64,000 nucleotides of DNA from Nymphaea colorata (GCF_008831285.2 NC_045143.1:18129655-18193654); one strand, 5' to 3'; shown: positions 1 to 12,065, counted from the first letter of the stretch. Translations and numbers: made by a program. The notes: generated from the sequence alone by a model not told the origin.

Positions 1-1403
1 GCCAGACTTCTCCCACCAAGCATACCATCTATTTAAGGAAGCAATGAACTCGAGCTTATTTAATAGAAAAGGAAAGGAACAACAGATATCTGATACATAA
101 ATGCAAAGATCTTACGCTGCCTCCACAGCACTTGGGTTGTACTGTTTTGCCATTTGCCTGGAGAGTTTTTTCTTCTCACCAGGTGGAGTCGCAGGATCTA
201 TAAAATCTTCAGCATTTTCGTGTACATTGTCCCTCTTTGCTGATTTCTTCTCGGCCTTTTTGGAATTGGTAGGTTCTTTTAATGCCTGAGAACATTTATG
301 CACCAATTAGCCTGAATAATGGACAGAGATACTGCTTATGGCTGAGAGATAGCATGAAAAACATTGATAACAACAACAGGGACACAGAAATAACAATGGA
401 AGACAAGATCCAACACCCTTATATCATCTTCTTAAATACACAGAAATAACAATGGAAGACAAGATCCAACGCCCTTATATCAGAAATAACAATGGAAGAC
501 AAGATCCAACGCCCTTATATCAGAAATAACAATGGAAGACAAGATCCAACACCCTTATATCATCTTCTCAAATATCACTGAGAAGAACTTTGAAGCACTG
601 AGCTATTCATTTATAACAGGATTAGCTAGGAGATGTTTATACCTGAGCAGCAGCTTCAGCCTTCTGTTTGGCCTTCTGTTTCTTCAGCTCCTTTTCCTTT
701 GCCTATAATGAGATAGAAAGGTCAAATGCAATTGAGCTCCCCATTGAATGCATAGGAAGTCTCTTATTTGATGCATTTTTCTTATGGTTATTGTTGTTGT
801 CAATGTAAGTGCACGGGTCTGCCCATGTATCTACATGCACAATTATGGTAAAACCACTTGATGTCACTTGCTGGTAATACAAACTCTTAGTTGCACACAT
901 CATCATAGTAAAGATGCAGTGCAGCTTACAAGTTGCAATGGACATTCTTTCATGAAGAGAGTGACATAATAAAGGACCTACACTGCATGCAATGTGAAAT
1001 TATCACAAGATCAGACCTAGCTGTCCATGGACCTATAAGTTCAAATCAGGAATTTTCAATTAAGCTACAGCAACTCCAAAAGACCTATATCACATCTATC
1101 ACAATGATAGCAAAAAACACACGCAAATTAAAGACAGGCAAGCATATTTGGTTACAAAAGATGGCTTTTCAAACTATGGATAAAGCAAGCTTGACAAACC
1201 TTTTCCTCCTTTTTTTTCTTCCTTTCCAAATCTTCTGCTTTCATGCCATCAAACGTTTCATTGTTCTCACCCTGCACCAGAAACATCTTTAGAAAGATGC
1301 TACAAATAGAAAGAGCAATTAAAAATTTGAAAGAACAAAACGAAATAACCATAACTAAATTAAAAATAGATGTCTTATCAAAAAAGTATCTTACTGGAGC
1401 CAT
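1..1403 (-). CDS. VALRS: Valyl-tRNA synthetase, N-terminal exons (partial)
   Basis: Class I synthetase that charges tRNA-Val; plant ValRS is known to serve both cytosol and mitochondria. Five exons are visible on the minus strand, all with GT-AG borders and matching phases: 1403-1395 (ATG GCT CCA, then gtaag), 1271-1200, 702-643, 285-116 and 28-1, the last cut by the window edge. The product starts MAPGENNETFDG, continues with the charged helix DLERKKKKEEKAKEKELKKQ, then SRQMAKQYNPSAVEAAWYAWWE, the conserved entry to the catalytic half of plant ValRS. The HIGH and KMSKS motifs lie outside. The exon holding the ATG stays open upstream (to about 1429, after a possible acceptor gcgcag), so a longer organelle-targeted form joined to an upstream exon is possible. 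Family assignment is firm; the start is less certain. Confidence 0.9.
385..574. repeat. 40-bp tandem repeat in ValRS intron
   Basis: Four nearly identical copies of a 40-bp unit (beginning cagaaataacaatggaagac) lie at 385-424, 441-480, 481-520 and 521-560. Copies 1 and 4 are each followed by the same catcttct... tail, so the array probably grew by duplicating an internal unit. It sits inside the intron between the exons at 116-285 and 643-702. Confidence 0.9.
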
Positions 1404-1429
1404 GTTGTCACAAGTATGCAACAAAAATT

Positions 1430-2617
1430 CTGCGCATCAAATAACACAAATGCATGTCAGTACATCAGAGCATCAAGCGAGTATTGAAACTAAAGAAACT
1501 GCTGGATGTTATGATATGTCATATAATATATCAATACTGCTCATCAGCTAAAACATACATAGAAGCCATTGAACAAGATTAAATCTTGAACAACCTTAGA
1601 GGGTTTCCTCGATGAAACAGACATTTAACAGGATAACAACCTTCACAAATGCAGCTATGGTGAGCTATGATACATGGGTGCCAATTCACAGCATTAAGAA
1701 AAAACCAAAAAAAAACTTATAGGCCTCTCCCTCACTCTCTCTCTCTCTCTCTTCCTCCAATGGTGTGCATGCCTAGGCTACCTAGGTCTGCTAGCCATAG
1801 GCTGATCACCTAGGAGGGATGTCCCTAGCAACCTGCCATATGAAAACATCTAGGCCATGGCCTAGGACACCCAGCCAAAGCATTAAACATGGAAAAAGAG
1901 CACTTTACTTTATTTTTCTTTTTCTTTCATCTTCTTTTGATACTGTTCAGGGCAGAATTTTTCTTTTGCTTCCCCTTCCACTTCTGCCATCACATGCAGT
2001 TTCTTCTTCTATTTTGTTCAGGTTTTCCATTACTCACTTTTCTTGATAAGAGAGAGGGTATTTAACCCATTGACACAGGTTTTCATCTACTCATACTACA
2101 CGCTGTACCCCCAAATTCTTTCTTTCTTGAACCAGAAGAGGGTTCAAACAAAGCCACTAGATATATATATATATACATGCATATATGTGTGTGTGTGAGA
2201 GAGAGAGAGAGAAATTAATAAAAACCAGACCACTTATGTAGCAGACAAAAGCCACGCCCATTGAAAATAATTACTTAAATGTTTTCTTTCTTTGTTTTAA
2301 TTTTTCTTTTTTTACAATCTAACTTTATGGATATGATCTTATAAGTAATTTGATGAGAAACATGTATTAAGTTAGTACATTTTTTACTTTAATAATTTTT
2401 TTATAATAAAAAAATTAACGGCTCATAAAACATCAAAATTTTGATAGTAAGACAATCAAATTTTTTAAAAAATAACTTAAACTAAAACATGATTTATATT
2501 AAATTAGTGGTCATGAACACATTAGGATGTTCAGAATTTGTTTGCAATATTTTTTAACATAAAATTAAGAGGCCTGGTTTTTGTATCTTACGTAAGTGGA
2601 GTGGTATTTACCAATTA

Positions 2618-2657
<40 letters not shown>

Positions 2658-2918
2658 TGGGGACAATCAATTGGCTCCTAGTGCCTCCAGTTATATAGAT
2701 GGATGCGAACTATTAAAATTTATAGAACTCATGAGAAAAATCACGCAAACCAGATGTACAAATTAGGTTCTATAGGATTTTGAAAACTAACAGTCTTAGA
2801 TTTGTCGGCTCATAAAATCTAATTTAAACATCAAATTTTCAAGATTACTTTTCATCCTTATATTTCTCTATATTTTGTATCTATCTATATAGTTAGATTT
2901 ATGAGAAATACACACACA

Positions 2919-2987
<69 letters not shown>

Positions 2988-3950
2988 CTGTTCATTGTGT
3001 GATGTTCTTAGTGGTCAAAAGCACTAGGCAAGCCTTAAAGTAACTACTATTGAAGGGGTCAAAAACAAGAACTCATGACTCACGTGCCAAATGCCTTAAG
3101 GTAATACATTACTGAAGTTTAGACAAAATTTACTCATCGACAACCAATCTAGTGATGGTTGCTGGTAAAAAATAAGAGGTTGACAAATCATTTCAACGTT
3201 TTTTTTGTAACTGCAAATTGTCAACCTTTTAGTTTTCCCAATTTCAGAAAAGTTGGGTTTAATTGGATGGAAGAACTTGAACCCAAAACCAATTTTAACA
3301 ACAGATACGGAAAGGCGCAGCGAAGTGACTCAAACATTTTAAAATGGTTCCTTGAGCCATCTCACCTATTACGAGGTCCGGAATAAGCTTCTAAAGACCA
3401 AGCAATATAGCCAGCTCCTTACCAATTTACAACTCACTGTAATCAAGAAAAATAAATGCATATACACAACAAGATTACTTGAATCTAGAGATCAACACAC
3501 CAGATAAAAAGTCCCTGAACAGATACATCGGGCCTCTTCCAGATGACAAACCAAAACCAATTCAACGTTAAAACATAAGTTCTACAAGACAAGCAAAGAT
3601 AATCCTTTGCAATCTCATGCACTGAATCTAGACATGATAATGTCGGCGCAGCAAAAGAAATAAAACTCCAAAAAAAACAACATAACCTTAAATAAAAAAT
3701 AGCAATGAGCAAAGACAACAATTTTTGCAGGTCAGAACTGCAAAGGATAATATCAACCAGGAAAAAGGTAAAATTTGATAAAAAATGAGAGGAGACGATA
3801 ACAGAAGGTAATCTGAGAATACAAAATTATATATGCTTCCAACAAGCAAAGAGGAAAAGGAAAGGAAAAGCTAAATAATGGAAAGGGAAAGGTAAACAGA
3901 TCAACAGAATAGCACACAAACAGAGCAGCAATTAAACTATTAGCAGATAA
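1430..3950. other. Intergenic or long-leader region with microsatellites
   Basis: No gene was recognised. Simple repeats: (CT)n at 1727-1753, (AT)n(GT)n(GA)n at 2161-2212, (AT)n(GT)n at 2617-2658, and a long (AT)n at 2921-2987. If the CT-rich block at 3950-4250 is a ValRS leader exon, this stretch would be its first intron; that is inference only. Confidence 0.6.
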
Positions 3951-4250
3951 AACATAGAGAGATACGGCGAGAGAGAGAAAGCGCGCGCGACGCCGACTGC
4001 AGCGACGGTAGCGGCAGCCGACAAGTGAGAGAGAGAGAGAGAGAGGGGCTACGCGGAGTGTGTCTGTGTCTGTGCGTGTTGGAGGCGAGCGAGAGAGAGA
4101 GAGAGCGTACAGCGAGAGAGACCGAAGGCGGAGAGGGCGTCGGAGGCAGCAGGAGAAGCGACGGCTCGTGGGGAGTGGAGTGGCAAGCAAAGAAGGGGAA
4201 AAACGAGATAGCAGAAAATGACGAAGGAGAACAAGAGCGCACGCCTACAA
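3950..4250 (-). promoter_or_regulatory. GA/CT-rich block, possible leader exon upstream of ValRS
   Basis: A GC-richer stretch with two (GA)n runs (about 4026-4045 and 4090-4105) and a CGCGCGCG core near 3983. Read on the minus strand it is strongly CT-rich, like many plant 5' leaders. It stays open in minus frames but contains no useful ATG there, so it is not annotated as coding. It is the nearest leader-like sequence upstream of the ValRS start, 2.5 kb away. Confidence 0.3.
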
Positions 4251-4259
4251 TGTGAGTTG

Positions 4260-5790
4260 TGCCCTAAACTAAGACCTCGGGCACCCGACTAGGCCCGACC
4301 AAGTGGATCGCTTAGTCGATCTTGGTGGCGCCCAGCGCCTGGGCTAAGGAGATGTTCATTTATGCAATATTTGTATGATTATATCATCCATATGTCATGT
4401 TTTTGATGGTTTGGAATTTGGATTCCCCAGCATCATAATTCCTCCTCGAAATGAAATGGAATCAAAATTGCAGTTTCAGTTTCTAATTTCAAAAACAAAA
4501 TACTTTGTTTGTTTAACAGTTCCCATTTATTAAAAAACGAGCATTTTGATTATAAAATTCCATAATTTTGGGTAGATCAGATTGCCTCCTAAAAGTTATA
4601 ATTCATATAACTTTCAAGCTTGAATTGTTCGATTACAATAAGTTTGATATTTTAAATTTCTAATACTTTCTTACCATGTTAATCACTATGGTGTATCTTA
4701 GTTCTTTCACTTGTGTAGGTTGGCCGCCGTATTTTTCTTTCGAGACAAAGCCTGCTGTGGCTGCCTGCTAATACGTCGGACAATCTCTATTTTGTGTTAC
4801 AAAAGCTTTGCCTTGTTCAGCTATTGTTTGTGCGTGCTAGGTTAGTGCATGGATTTAAAGTTTTTGAAGATATGGTTGATGCATTGAAGAACTGCGGCTT
4901 ATCTTTGTTTTATTTGTCCACAAGTACGAACAGGTCTCATAATCTTAGCAAGCTCGGTTTTGCTTTGTAGGTAAATTCATTTCTTTTTTTTTTTAGCTCT
5001 TTCTTTCTCTCTTACATTAATATCTTATCCATACAAATTTGTAATTTTCTTAATTAAACTTATCTGAAGGTATGGAAGTACCTTGAAGAGGTCGGAGCCC
5101 TCTCTCCTGGGTTCAAGACTGCTTCATGACTTGGATATGAAATCAGACAACCATCAACTAGAGTATTACATCCACCATTTATAGCCTATTCGAGTAACAC
5201 CCATGAAAATCGAACTAATAGCCAGCTGGCCAGTCAATCCAACCAATCATCTGAGTTTATCAAAGAATCTAAAGTATTACTGACTTTCATCGGAAATTTC
5301 ATGGCTCCACCACCTAGTGTTTATGGTGATTGAGTTGCGTGCGCACCTCTCTTTATGCAACAAGTACCCACCAAAAGATGGTGGGGGTATTTTTAAAATT
5401 TTTATAAAGGGATATTTTAGATTTTTTTCCTTCATCACAAGCCTTTTTACCATGAAGGTATTTTGGTCATTATACACACTCATCTGCACAATTTTTAGTG
5501 CACAATGGTGTCCACATAACCAGCTTTGGTGTTTATGGACTTCCAACTTTTTGCATAAGTTGAAGTATGTATGCATTGAATTATAGCACCGAGGTACCAA
5601 GAAATGAAAGTTCACCAGCCAATGACTAAGCATCTAAACTAAAGTCCTGTTTTGCTCGTGCAGTAGCTAAACTGAGTTGTCATTGTCTACAAATTGGTGT
5701 TTGACCCAGGCCAAGCCCATATTAAACCTAGTAGGATCTGGGTTTGATGGGAAAGGGGCTAGGGCTCGACTACCATTCGAATATGTAATG
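4260..5790. other. Intergenic, no gene seen
   Basis: 4260-4345 is a short GC-rich segment resembling dispersed plant repeats. 4426-4566 matches a second copy at about 15697-15870. The remainder is AT-rich with no supported gene. Confidence 0.5.
4426..4566. repeat. Dispersed repeat D, copy 1
   Basis: Shares ordered blocks with 15697-15870, including tagaatcaaaat/tggaatcaaaat, gcaaaatacc/acaaaatact, and gtgagcattttgattttaaaatt against cgagcattttgattataaaatt. The copies differ by substitutions and small indels. Probably a non-autonomous element; its ends were not resolved. Confidence 0.6.
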
Positions 5791-5814
5791 TACATCCCAA
5801 ATTAGGCCTATATA

Positions 5815-6188
5815 TTAACCGAGTTGAGCTTGAGCTCAGTCAGCTCAACTGGACTCGTCCTCATATTAGCTCGAGTTGAAGTGCAGAAGGTCAGCTTAAA
5901 ATCAAGCTGAATAGACCAGTCCCAACTTAAGTTCGACTTATTTAAGCTCGTTATTTGACTTGTTTTCGTTCCTTAGTTTTCGATTTGAAAGTTACAAAAA
6001 AAAAAAAGAGGAGAGATAACTTCTATTAAAAGAGCTTATTTGAGTTTATAGTTGAGTCGAGTAAGCTTAACTTTTTAGTTAAGCTCCAACTTGACTCACT
6101 TACAAACTAATCAAGTTTGAGTTAAGATTAACTAAGGAAGGTAGAGTATCGAGGTCAAGTTAGCTCGACTTGTTGTACAACCCTATCC
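5815..6188. mobile_element. Non-autonomous element, family B, copy 1
   Basis: Built from degenerate alternations of gctcgagttgagctt and its complement, with a short poly-A tract near 5996. It ends in ttgtacaaccctatcc, a terminus almost identical to that of copy 2 at 16517. No coding potential. Confidence 0.55.
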
Positions 6189-6189
6189 C

Positions 6190-7289
6190 GAGTTAGCATA
6201 TTAAAGAACTCGTGCTAGCTAGGGTTTGGTATGTGGGATTTCCTGTTAAAATGTGTGATTTCAACAAAAAAAAAAAAAGATCAGAGTAGCACTGATGATC
6301 TCAAACAATCAGTATTTTTTGTGATCATGGAATCTTTGACATGTTCTGGGTTCCAAATCTACTCTTGTACATTGACGATTGCTTTCGAAATTCAAATCTA
6401 GTATAGCCATAACGAATCGCTATGTTCAATAGTTTGGGTCCTAATTCTCTTCCTCCACCTCTAACGTATGTAAGTTTGGAGTCAACCGCAAGTGTTCTGT
6501 GTGAACTTTATGCAGGCATCCTTCACATGTTCACTGTTTAGGCAGAGGTTTATCAGAATGATCACCCTGAATCGGCCAAACTGATTCCTTCGGGTGGCTG
6601 ATTCAAGAGTGCAACCTTTCCGTCGGTTTTTAATATCTGCAAACATTAGAAGTTTTTGTCGTTCATTAATTCTTTTAGGATTTTCATTTCTTTTTTCAGA
6701 AAGAACGATTTTGTAAATATTTTTTTCCAGAGTTCAGCTGAATCAGCAAAACTTAAGATCATGAATCCATTTCATAAAACCACTTTTACAACATTAACGG
6801 AAAGCAACACTCGTGGGAATAAAATATTTTTACAACACTGGGTTTAAATGGTTTTAATTGATCAGATTTCACCATGCACATGGGGTCCGGTTTGGATCAA
6901 TTTTTGGTACGAGTTGTATGGAACCGCTTGGATCATGCAATGCAGAACCCTTGAGGTACTCAAATTGATCGGATCAAACTCGGCCTCTCTCTCTCTCTCA
7001 CACACACACAAAGACACAGAGACCATGAATCTCAAGGTATGCAGTTTATTAAGAATGTGAAGCATGGTATACAGCCAATATAAATTAGCTAGAACAGAAT
7101 GTCCATACAAGACCAGAGAAGGCCCGAGATATGAAACATATGCTAAGAAGAAGAAGAAGAAGAAGAAGAAAAGAAAGCACTAGTTTGAGGGTTAATCTCC
7201 GGAAAAGCTGAGGACATATAGGTCAGTACGTGTTTTACTTTCCAGGACGGAGGAACAGGGGAGGAGGGAGGCAGCAGGGGGTCGTCTTC
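6190..7289. other. Intergenic, 3' side of the CLE gene
   Basis: No gene seen. Contains (CT)n(CA)n at 6984-7012 and an (AAG)8 tract at 7147-7170. The segment just below 7290 would hold the CLE 3' UTR on the minus strand. Confidence 0.5.
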
Positions 7290-7878
7290 CTAAGGGAGGG
7301 GGCGCCCAAAGGGTGACCTGTTATGGTGAAGAGGGTCCGACCCAGTGGGCACCTGCCTCTCCGACCAAGCGATCTCCATGCACGATGGCCCTCTGTTGGC
7401 CGAGAAGCAGGAGGATGGCCGAACCACCGCTCTCTTAATGCAAAAATAGAAGGAATCACGTTAACGAGTGCTGATATTCACTTTCCATGAACAAAAGACG
7501 AGCAGAAGAAGATCAGAAGCTCATTAGATTTCCTTCGTTTCATAAAATTTCCTCGACGAACTTCACTAACACCCGAGCGCCGAAGGAGAGAAAACGAGAG
7601 AGAGAGAGAAAGTGATGTACCTGCTGTATGTTCACCCGATTATCTTTCATGTCTGTGGGCAGCAAACCTGCTGGAAAATGGGATGAAATGGTGTCGGTCT
7701 TCATCTAGAAAGAAATAAAGAAGAGAGAGAGAGAGAGAGAGAGACCTTGACCGGTATGAGAGATGGGTGCCTGGACAAGAGCGGCAACCATGCTTGACGG
7801 CGGGGACAGGAAGACCATGGCCGCCCATATCGCCGTGAAGGCGGAAAACCACACCGGAAAAATGATTCCCCTCTCCAT
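7290..7878 (-). CDS. CLE40: CLE peptide precursor, CLE40/CLV3 type (three exons)
   Basis: Precursor of a secreted CLAVATA3/ESR-related peptide; CLE40 and CLV3 peptides act on LRR receptor kinases to limit stem-cell activity in meristems. Exons on the minus strand: 7878-7752, 7670-7621, 7433-7290, with GT-AG borders and consistent phases (1, then 0), giving about 106 aa. Residues 1-32 (MERGIIFPVWFSAFTAIWAA...) form a signal peptide. Exon 3 carries the CLE motif RQVPTGSDPLHHN at residues 85-97 (bases 7320-7358), followed by a nine-residue tail RSPFGRPLP and TAG. From family knowledge, RQVPTGSDPLHH is the Arabidopsis CLE40 core, and a three-exon layout is typical of CLV3/CLE40 but unusual for other CLE genes. 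The central region is variable, as expected. The intron-1 acceptor reads cagcag, so 105- and 106-aa forms are possible. Expression is not shown here. Confidence 0.85.
7320..7358 (-). other. CLE motif (mature peptide region)
   Basis: Encodes RQVPTGSDPLHHN. The conserved positions are Arg1, Val3, Pro4, Gly6, Asp8, Pro9, His11 and His12. Pro4 is commonly hydroxylated in mature CLE peptides, together with the residue at position 7; here position 7 is Ser, as in CLE40, rather than Pro. Confidence 0.88.
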
Positions 7879-7884
7879 CCCCAA

Positions 7885-7907
7885 ACTCTCTCTCTCTCTC
7901 TCTCTCT
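7885..7907. repeat. (CT)n tract in the CLE leader
   Basis: A CT run (GA on the coding strand) lies immediately upstream of the CLE ATG. A second GA run at 7722-7743 lies just inside intron 1. Both are common leader/intron microsatellites and have no further visible role. Confidence 0.7.
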
Positions 7908-7959
7908 TTGCACACAAGCGAACGGAAACCACACTAGAAATTTTAGGGTGCAAAGATTT

Positions 7960-8638
7960 CATTATATATGCATTAGATATTTATATATATAAACATTATG
8001 ATGATAAACCTTTTATGAAAAATAAGATTAATATATATGATGATAAACCTTTTATGAAAAACAAGATTAATGTATAATATTCTGTTATAACTTATGTATT
8101 ATTATTATTTAAGCTATCTTCTTATTTTTTATATATTTAATTTATTGATTTTAGTTATTATTTATTGTAACGGTGCATCATGGATATATAGCTGTCTCCG
8201 TGAACACATGCAGCGTAACGCTGCACGCTCTCCCTACGTTTCCCGCAGGACAGACGCGGCCCGTAAACGTACCTTTCCAAACTGCCCCTCCAACTACTCG
8301 GAATTGGCGACAGGACTCGGGCGTTCTAAGCGGGATATTTAGGGGTAGTTTAGTCTTTAAGAAAAGGCACGTGCGTCATATAACTGGGTAAGGGGCTGGC
8401 TCGCACGCGCGAGATTTTCGCCACGCGGGACGATTTGGAGGCACGGCGTCTCATCCAATTACCATGTTAGCCTTACGGTGCCGTTGCAACATGGACTTGA
8501 TATTTGGGATCGTTTCGTTATCTTACCTGCGCCTTCTTTTACCTTAAGCCAACACGTAAGGTCGTTTTTGTAAATGCAACATTGTGAGGGACAGGCGGAG
8601 TGGTCCAAATTTGATCCCATTAAACCAATCTGCCGGTA
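7960..8638. other. Intergenic, upstream of the CLE gene
   Basis: Holds a short direct repeat (tatgatgataaaccttttatgaaaaa at about 7997 and 8036) and a GC-richer stretch at 8200-8460 that includes a CACGTG G-box core at about 8369. This is the presumed upstream region of the minus-strand CLE gene. No coding gene seen. Confidence 0.4.
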
Positions 8639-9040
8639 GGAATGTCATCGATATATTCTTAATCGTATCGGTTTTTTTAGATATTTATATATTCTGGTTT
8701 GAATTTTAATACAGAAAACTCATATTTTAATCTGAATCTGAAATCGGTTTTTACAATTTGAATCTGATTTTTATACTTATATATGAATTTAAATCAGAAT
8801 TCTGAACCCGATTTTACCAATTTTCAAACTTTAATAACATTAAATACAAGATATTTGTGTAAAAATGAATAATCTGAATCTGATCAGATATTTATGTAGA
8901 TCTGAATCTGAATCCGATCAGATGTCATTTATGAATCTGATTTTTTAATAAAAATATTAAAATTTTTTTTAATATCTGATTTTTTTGAATCGAATCAGTC
9001 GAATATCCAATTAAAATCGGTTATGTTATATTGACATCCG
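8639..9040. mobile_element. Non-autonomous element, family A, copy 1
   Basis: About 400 bp of degenerate gaatctgaatc/gattcagattc motifs bounded by inverted ends ggaatgtca (8639-8647) and tgacatccg (9032-9040). The same internal motif and ends occur at 44084-44514, and a more decayed copy lies at about 19035-19411. No coding capacity; consistent with a MITE. Confidence 0.6.
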
Positions 9041-9402
9041 TGTCTGTTGGTGTCTTTGATAACAAGTCATAGTTCTAATTAAACAAAACAGGTAAAAAAG
9101 AACATGGTAATTAATGCCATTAAAAATAGTCAAAGAGTCTCGTTTTTCTAATATATATATAGAAGAGATAGGAAAAAGTAAAATAAAATTTGGCAAGTGC
9201 TGAACAGTTATATGTTAAATGGTAAAGAACAGTCCTTGATATTTTCAAATTAATGGTTGAGAGAAAAACATAAAAAATAATTAATGAAGCATTTTCATAA
9301 TTTAACAATTTTTTTTCTCTTTCTCTTAATCACTTATCTAAAAAAGTATAGGACTGAAATGGCTCCTTCTCCATTTAATATCTATTTTTCTAGCACCTAC
9401 CA

Positions 9403-9496
<94 letters not shown>

Positions 9497-9570
9497 AGAT
9501 ATACTAGTGCTACTATTTGAAATAACTGAAAAACAAGTCTTCCACTACTGCATGCCACACAAGAGTTAGT
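9041..9570. other. Intergenic with compound microsatellite
   Basis: Contains a compound (CT)n(AT)n(GT)n tract at 9404-9495. No gene seen. Confidence 0.6.
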
Positions 9571-9879
9571 TTGTTATTGATTGGCAATAAAGGCTGCTGG
9601 GGGGATAGTCTTCCTTTCTATTTATTAAAAAAGAAAATGATATGTACATCAAAAAAACTCTAATACATCTTGTGAGAAAACTGGCATATCAGACCTGGGT
9701 GCCCCTTACATGTTAGAGCGCTATGTGTTGGCTAAATCCTAACAAGAAAGCAAAAAGCTCTAGCCACTATCAAATCTACGGCCCTCTCCTTTATATGCAT
9801 ATAAGAAATTTACCAATCTTAATGGTCGCAGAGAACTGTTAAAGTGTAAGGTGACTCTTCTCCTTCAACACATGCCATC

Positions 9880-10491
9880 TGTCTAGGATTGGTCGGCAAC
9901 CCTCAATACCTGCTTTTAGTTTTCGTTTTCATCCCATATGATTAGTTACAGCTCCATACAATCTGTTCTCACCACCACATTGCGCCTACGAATGCTCTTG
10001 AAACATACTACTTGAATGATGTCCTTGTGGCTTTGAACATTTCTGATCGGTGCTTCACGCTTGGCATAAGATAACTAAAGGCCTCAAAGACTTTATGTTG
10101 GGATTTCTCCTCCTTCGACTTCACTGACGAAAAAAACATCTGTTGGCCCATTCTCCAGACCCGTTTGAAAACTGAAGCCGCCGAAGGCTCTGTCATCCAG
10201 TCACGCACAATTTGGTTCCTGCTTCACCATAGTTTCCAACAAACTATTGGGAGAATCGCATGCCAAACAACTATGGTCCTACCAAAACTTTCTCTCCGCT
10301 ATTCTCCAGACTTGGTTAGTGAGCTCACAACCAACAAAACCATGATGGTTGTCCTCCTCGGCCTTGTGGCACAGGAAGTACATGTTGGCAACTGAGATTC
10401 TATTCTTTTGGAGACGATCAGAGGTTAACAATCTGTGATGGCTGGCTAAGAAAGACGTCCAACGACCTGTTGCCGGAAATAATAAACCCAT
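9880..10491 (-). pseudogene. LINE (non-LTR retrotransposon) remnant, zf-RVT region
   Basis: On the minus strand 10491-10279 translates to a typical zf-RVT segment found after the reverse transcriptase of plant LINEs: TGRWTSFLASHHRLLTSDRL, then CHKAEEDNHHGFVGC and NQVWRIAERKFW (the C-x-x-C...H...C...VW pattern, with the first CxxC pair eroded to F-L-C). Downstream the frame is broken by stops; 10208-10008 still reads like the continuation. No RT or endonuclease domain is present in the window, so this is a 5'-truncated, degenerate copy. The 3' boundary is uncertain and may reach about 9600. Confidence 0.6.
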
Positions 10492-10499
10492 AAAATCCT

Positions 10500-12060
10500 T
10501 TGATTTTCGAGCACATTACACCAACATGAAGAACACAATAGTTTTACATGGCACAACATAAATTTTAAGCATTTTAAAATAACTAGTTGTGACGTCACAC
10601 GTTAGTGAAAGCAATATGAATTATGAAGCAATTGAATGCATAAGTCCATCACAAAAGTCAACCGACTCGCCTAATTCTCTCGGAGAAGGCTAATTTGGAT
10701 GCCTGAACCTTGGACTCCGTGGCACTTGCCCACACCAGTCCTACAGATTTTTAATCACAGATCATGTTACGTTCATTGGACTCTGACCCATTGCCATCTC
10801 CCAACATGCATACCATCTACATGCTGGTCTGACCATTCCACCCATTTTTAACTTGTTTTTCACAGATCCACCGGTTTTGGTAGATGCAATGAGCATTAGG
10901 CCAAATGTTTGCAGGGATCTTAATGGTACAGTGTTTACCTTTCTCCGCTTTGAAAATCCTAATCAAACATTCGACTTTTATAGGTCTCTATCCCCTCAAA
11001 ATTTTGATATTTTGCATCCATATATGAGGCTAGATTTTAAAACTTCGCTGATGGTGTGTTCGAGGGCGCAGATTGTGACAGGTGGGTGTGCTCCCACCAT
11101 GGTATACTTTCGCTTTAAAACCGGCTGAAGAAAGTGCGGGACTACTTGCATTTGATTGCCTTCTGAAACCAATGATAAACTTTGCTCCAGGTAAAGGCTA
11201 TTCCAGCAATCAAACGCACCCTAAAAACATCCACATCGAGAAGACACACAATATGAACCACTATATGTGAAGTGAAATATGCCACTTATAGTAGCCTTTC
11301 CTTTCCGTGCCTCTTTTCTTTTGAATCAAGGAGGGGCTCACAAGTTCTCTCTCCTTTTTACAAGTAGAACACACTGGCAAATACACCAAATATCTTTGAA
11401 GCTTCATGAACCTGACGCTTTTTGAATGAGAGTTGAGAGAGCCGACCATTGTTTCAGAGGCACATTCCTCGTGAAGAGCATGTTCACGCCTTCTCTATGT
11501 ATGTTAAGAGTCATTTGTTCTCATGCTTTCCATTTGATGTTACTCTAATCACCTGGAACTCATTCCTGACATGTAGATACATCACTCGATAAAAAAAAAT
11601 CACCTGAACATATTGACAACCAGATAGGAGTTTACCTATTCACAGGGAACTAGATTTACAAATAATAAGCAATACAGGGGAACAAAAAAGGCCAGGATGA
11701 TCGAATTATTTTGGATCTCTCAGAACAACAGAATGAACTATTCTTTCTGTATGGACATAAATGTAGCTAAATATGGAAGATAAAATGAAGATGAAAAAGG
11801 ACAACCTTATCAATAAGGGCAAAACAAATGCAGCGTGAACCTTAATAGCAATTACCTTGAATGAAGAATTAGCCATAGGTAACCATGACTCCAACAATTT
11901 GTCAAAAAAATAGTGACTCCCACCTGGAACAGAGGAGTCTGTACTGAATTAGAACAATCTAGTTTTGTACAGTCTTTACATCAAAGGGCAGCAAAGCAAT
12001 TTGCACCAAGACCAGAGAACCATCTACATCCGTCCTGCCAAACTCATTGCACCATTACAT
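10500..12060. other. Intergenic, no gene seen
   Basis: Open frames here are short and show no recognisable domain. Part of 12060-12406 may be EIL 3' UTR. Confidence 0.5.
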
Positions 12061-12065
12061 GGATT

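Noticed and set aside
3753-4255. Ser/Leu/Arg-rich frames on both strands at 4.0 kb
   Set aside because: Arise from GA/CT microsatellites; the minus-strand frames lack a usable ATG, so no transit-peptide exon was called.
5040-5200. Possible SINE with a B-box-like gggttcaagac
   Set aside because: No A box at the right distance and no target duplication found.
10853-11128. 91-aa plus-strand frame
   Set aside because: No recognisable family, splice context or repeats; kept as intergenic.
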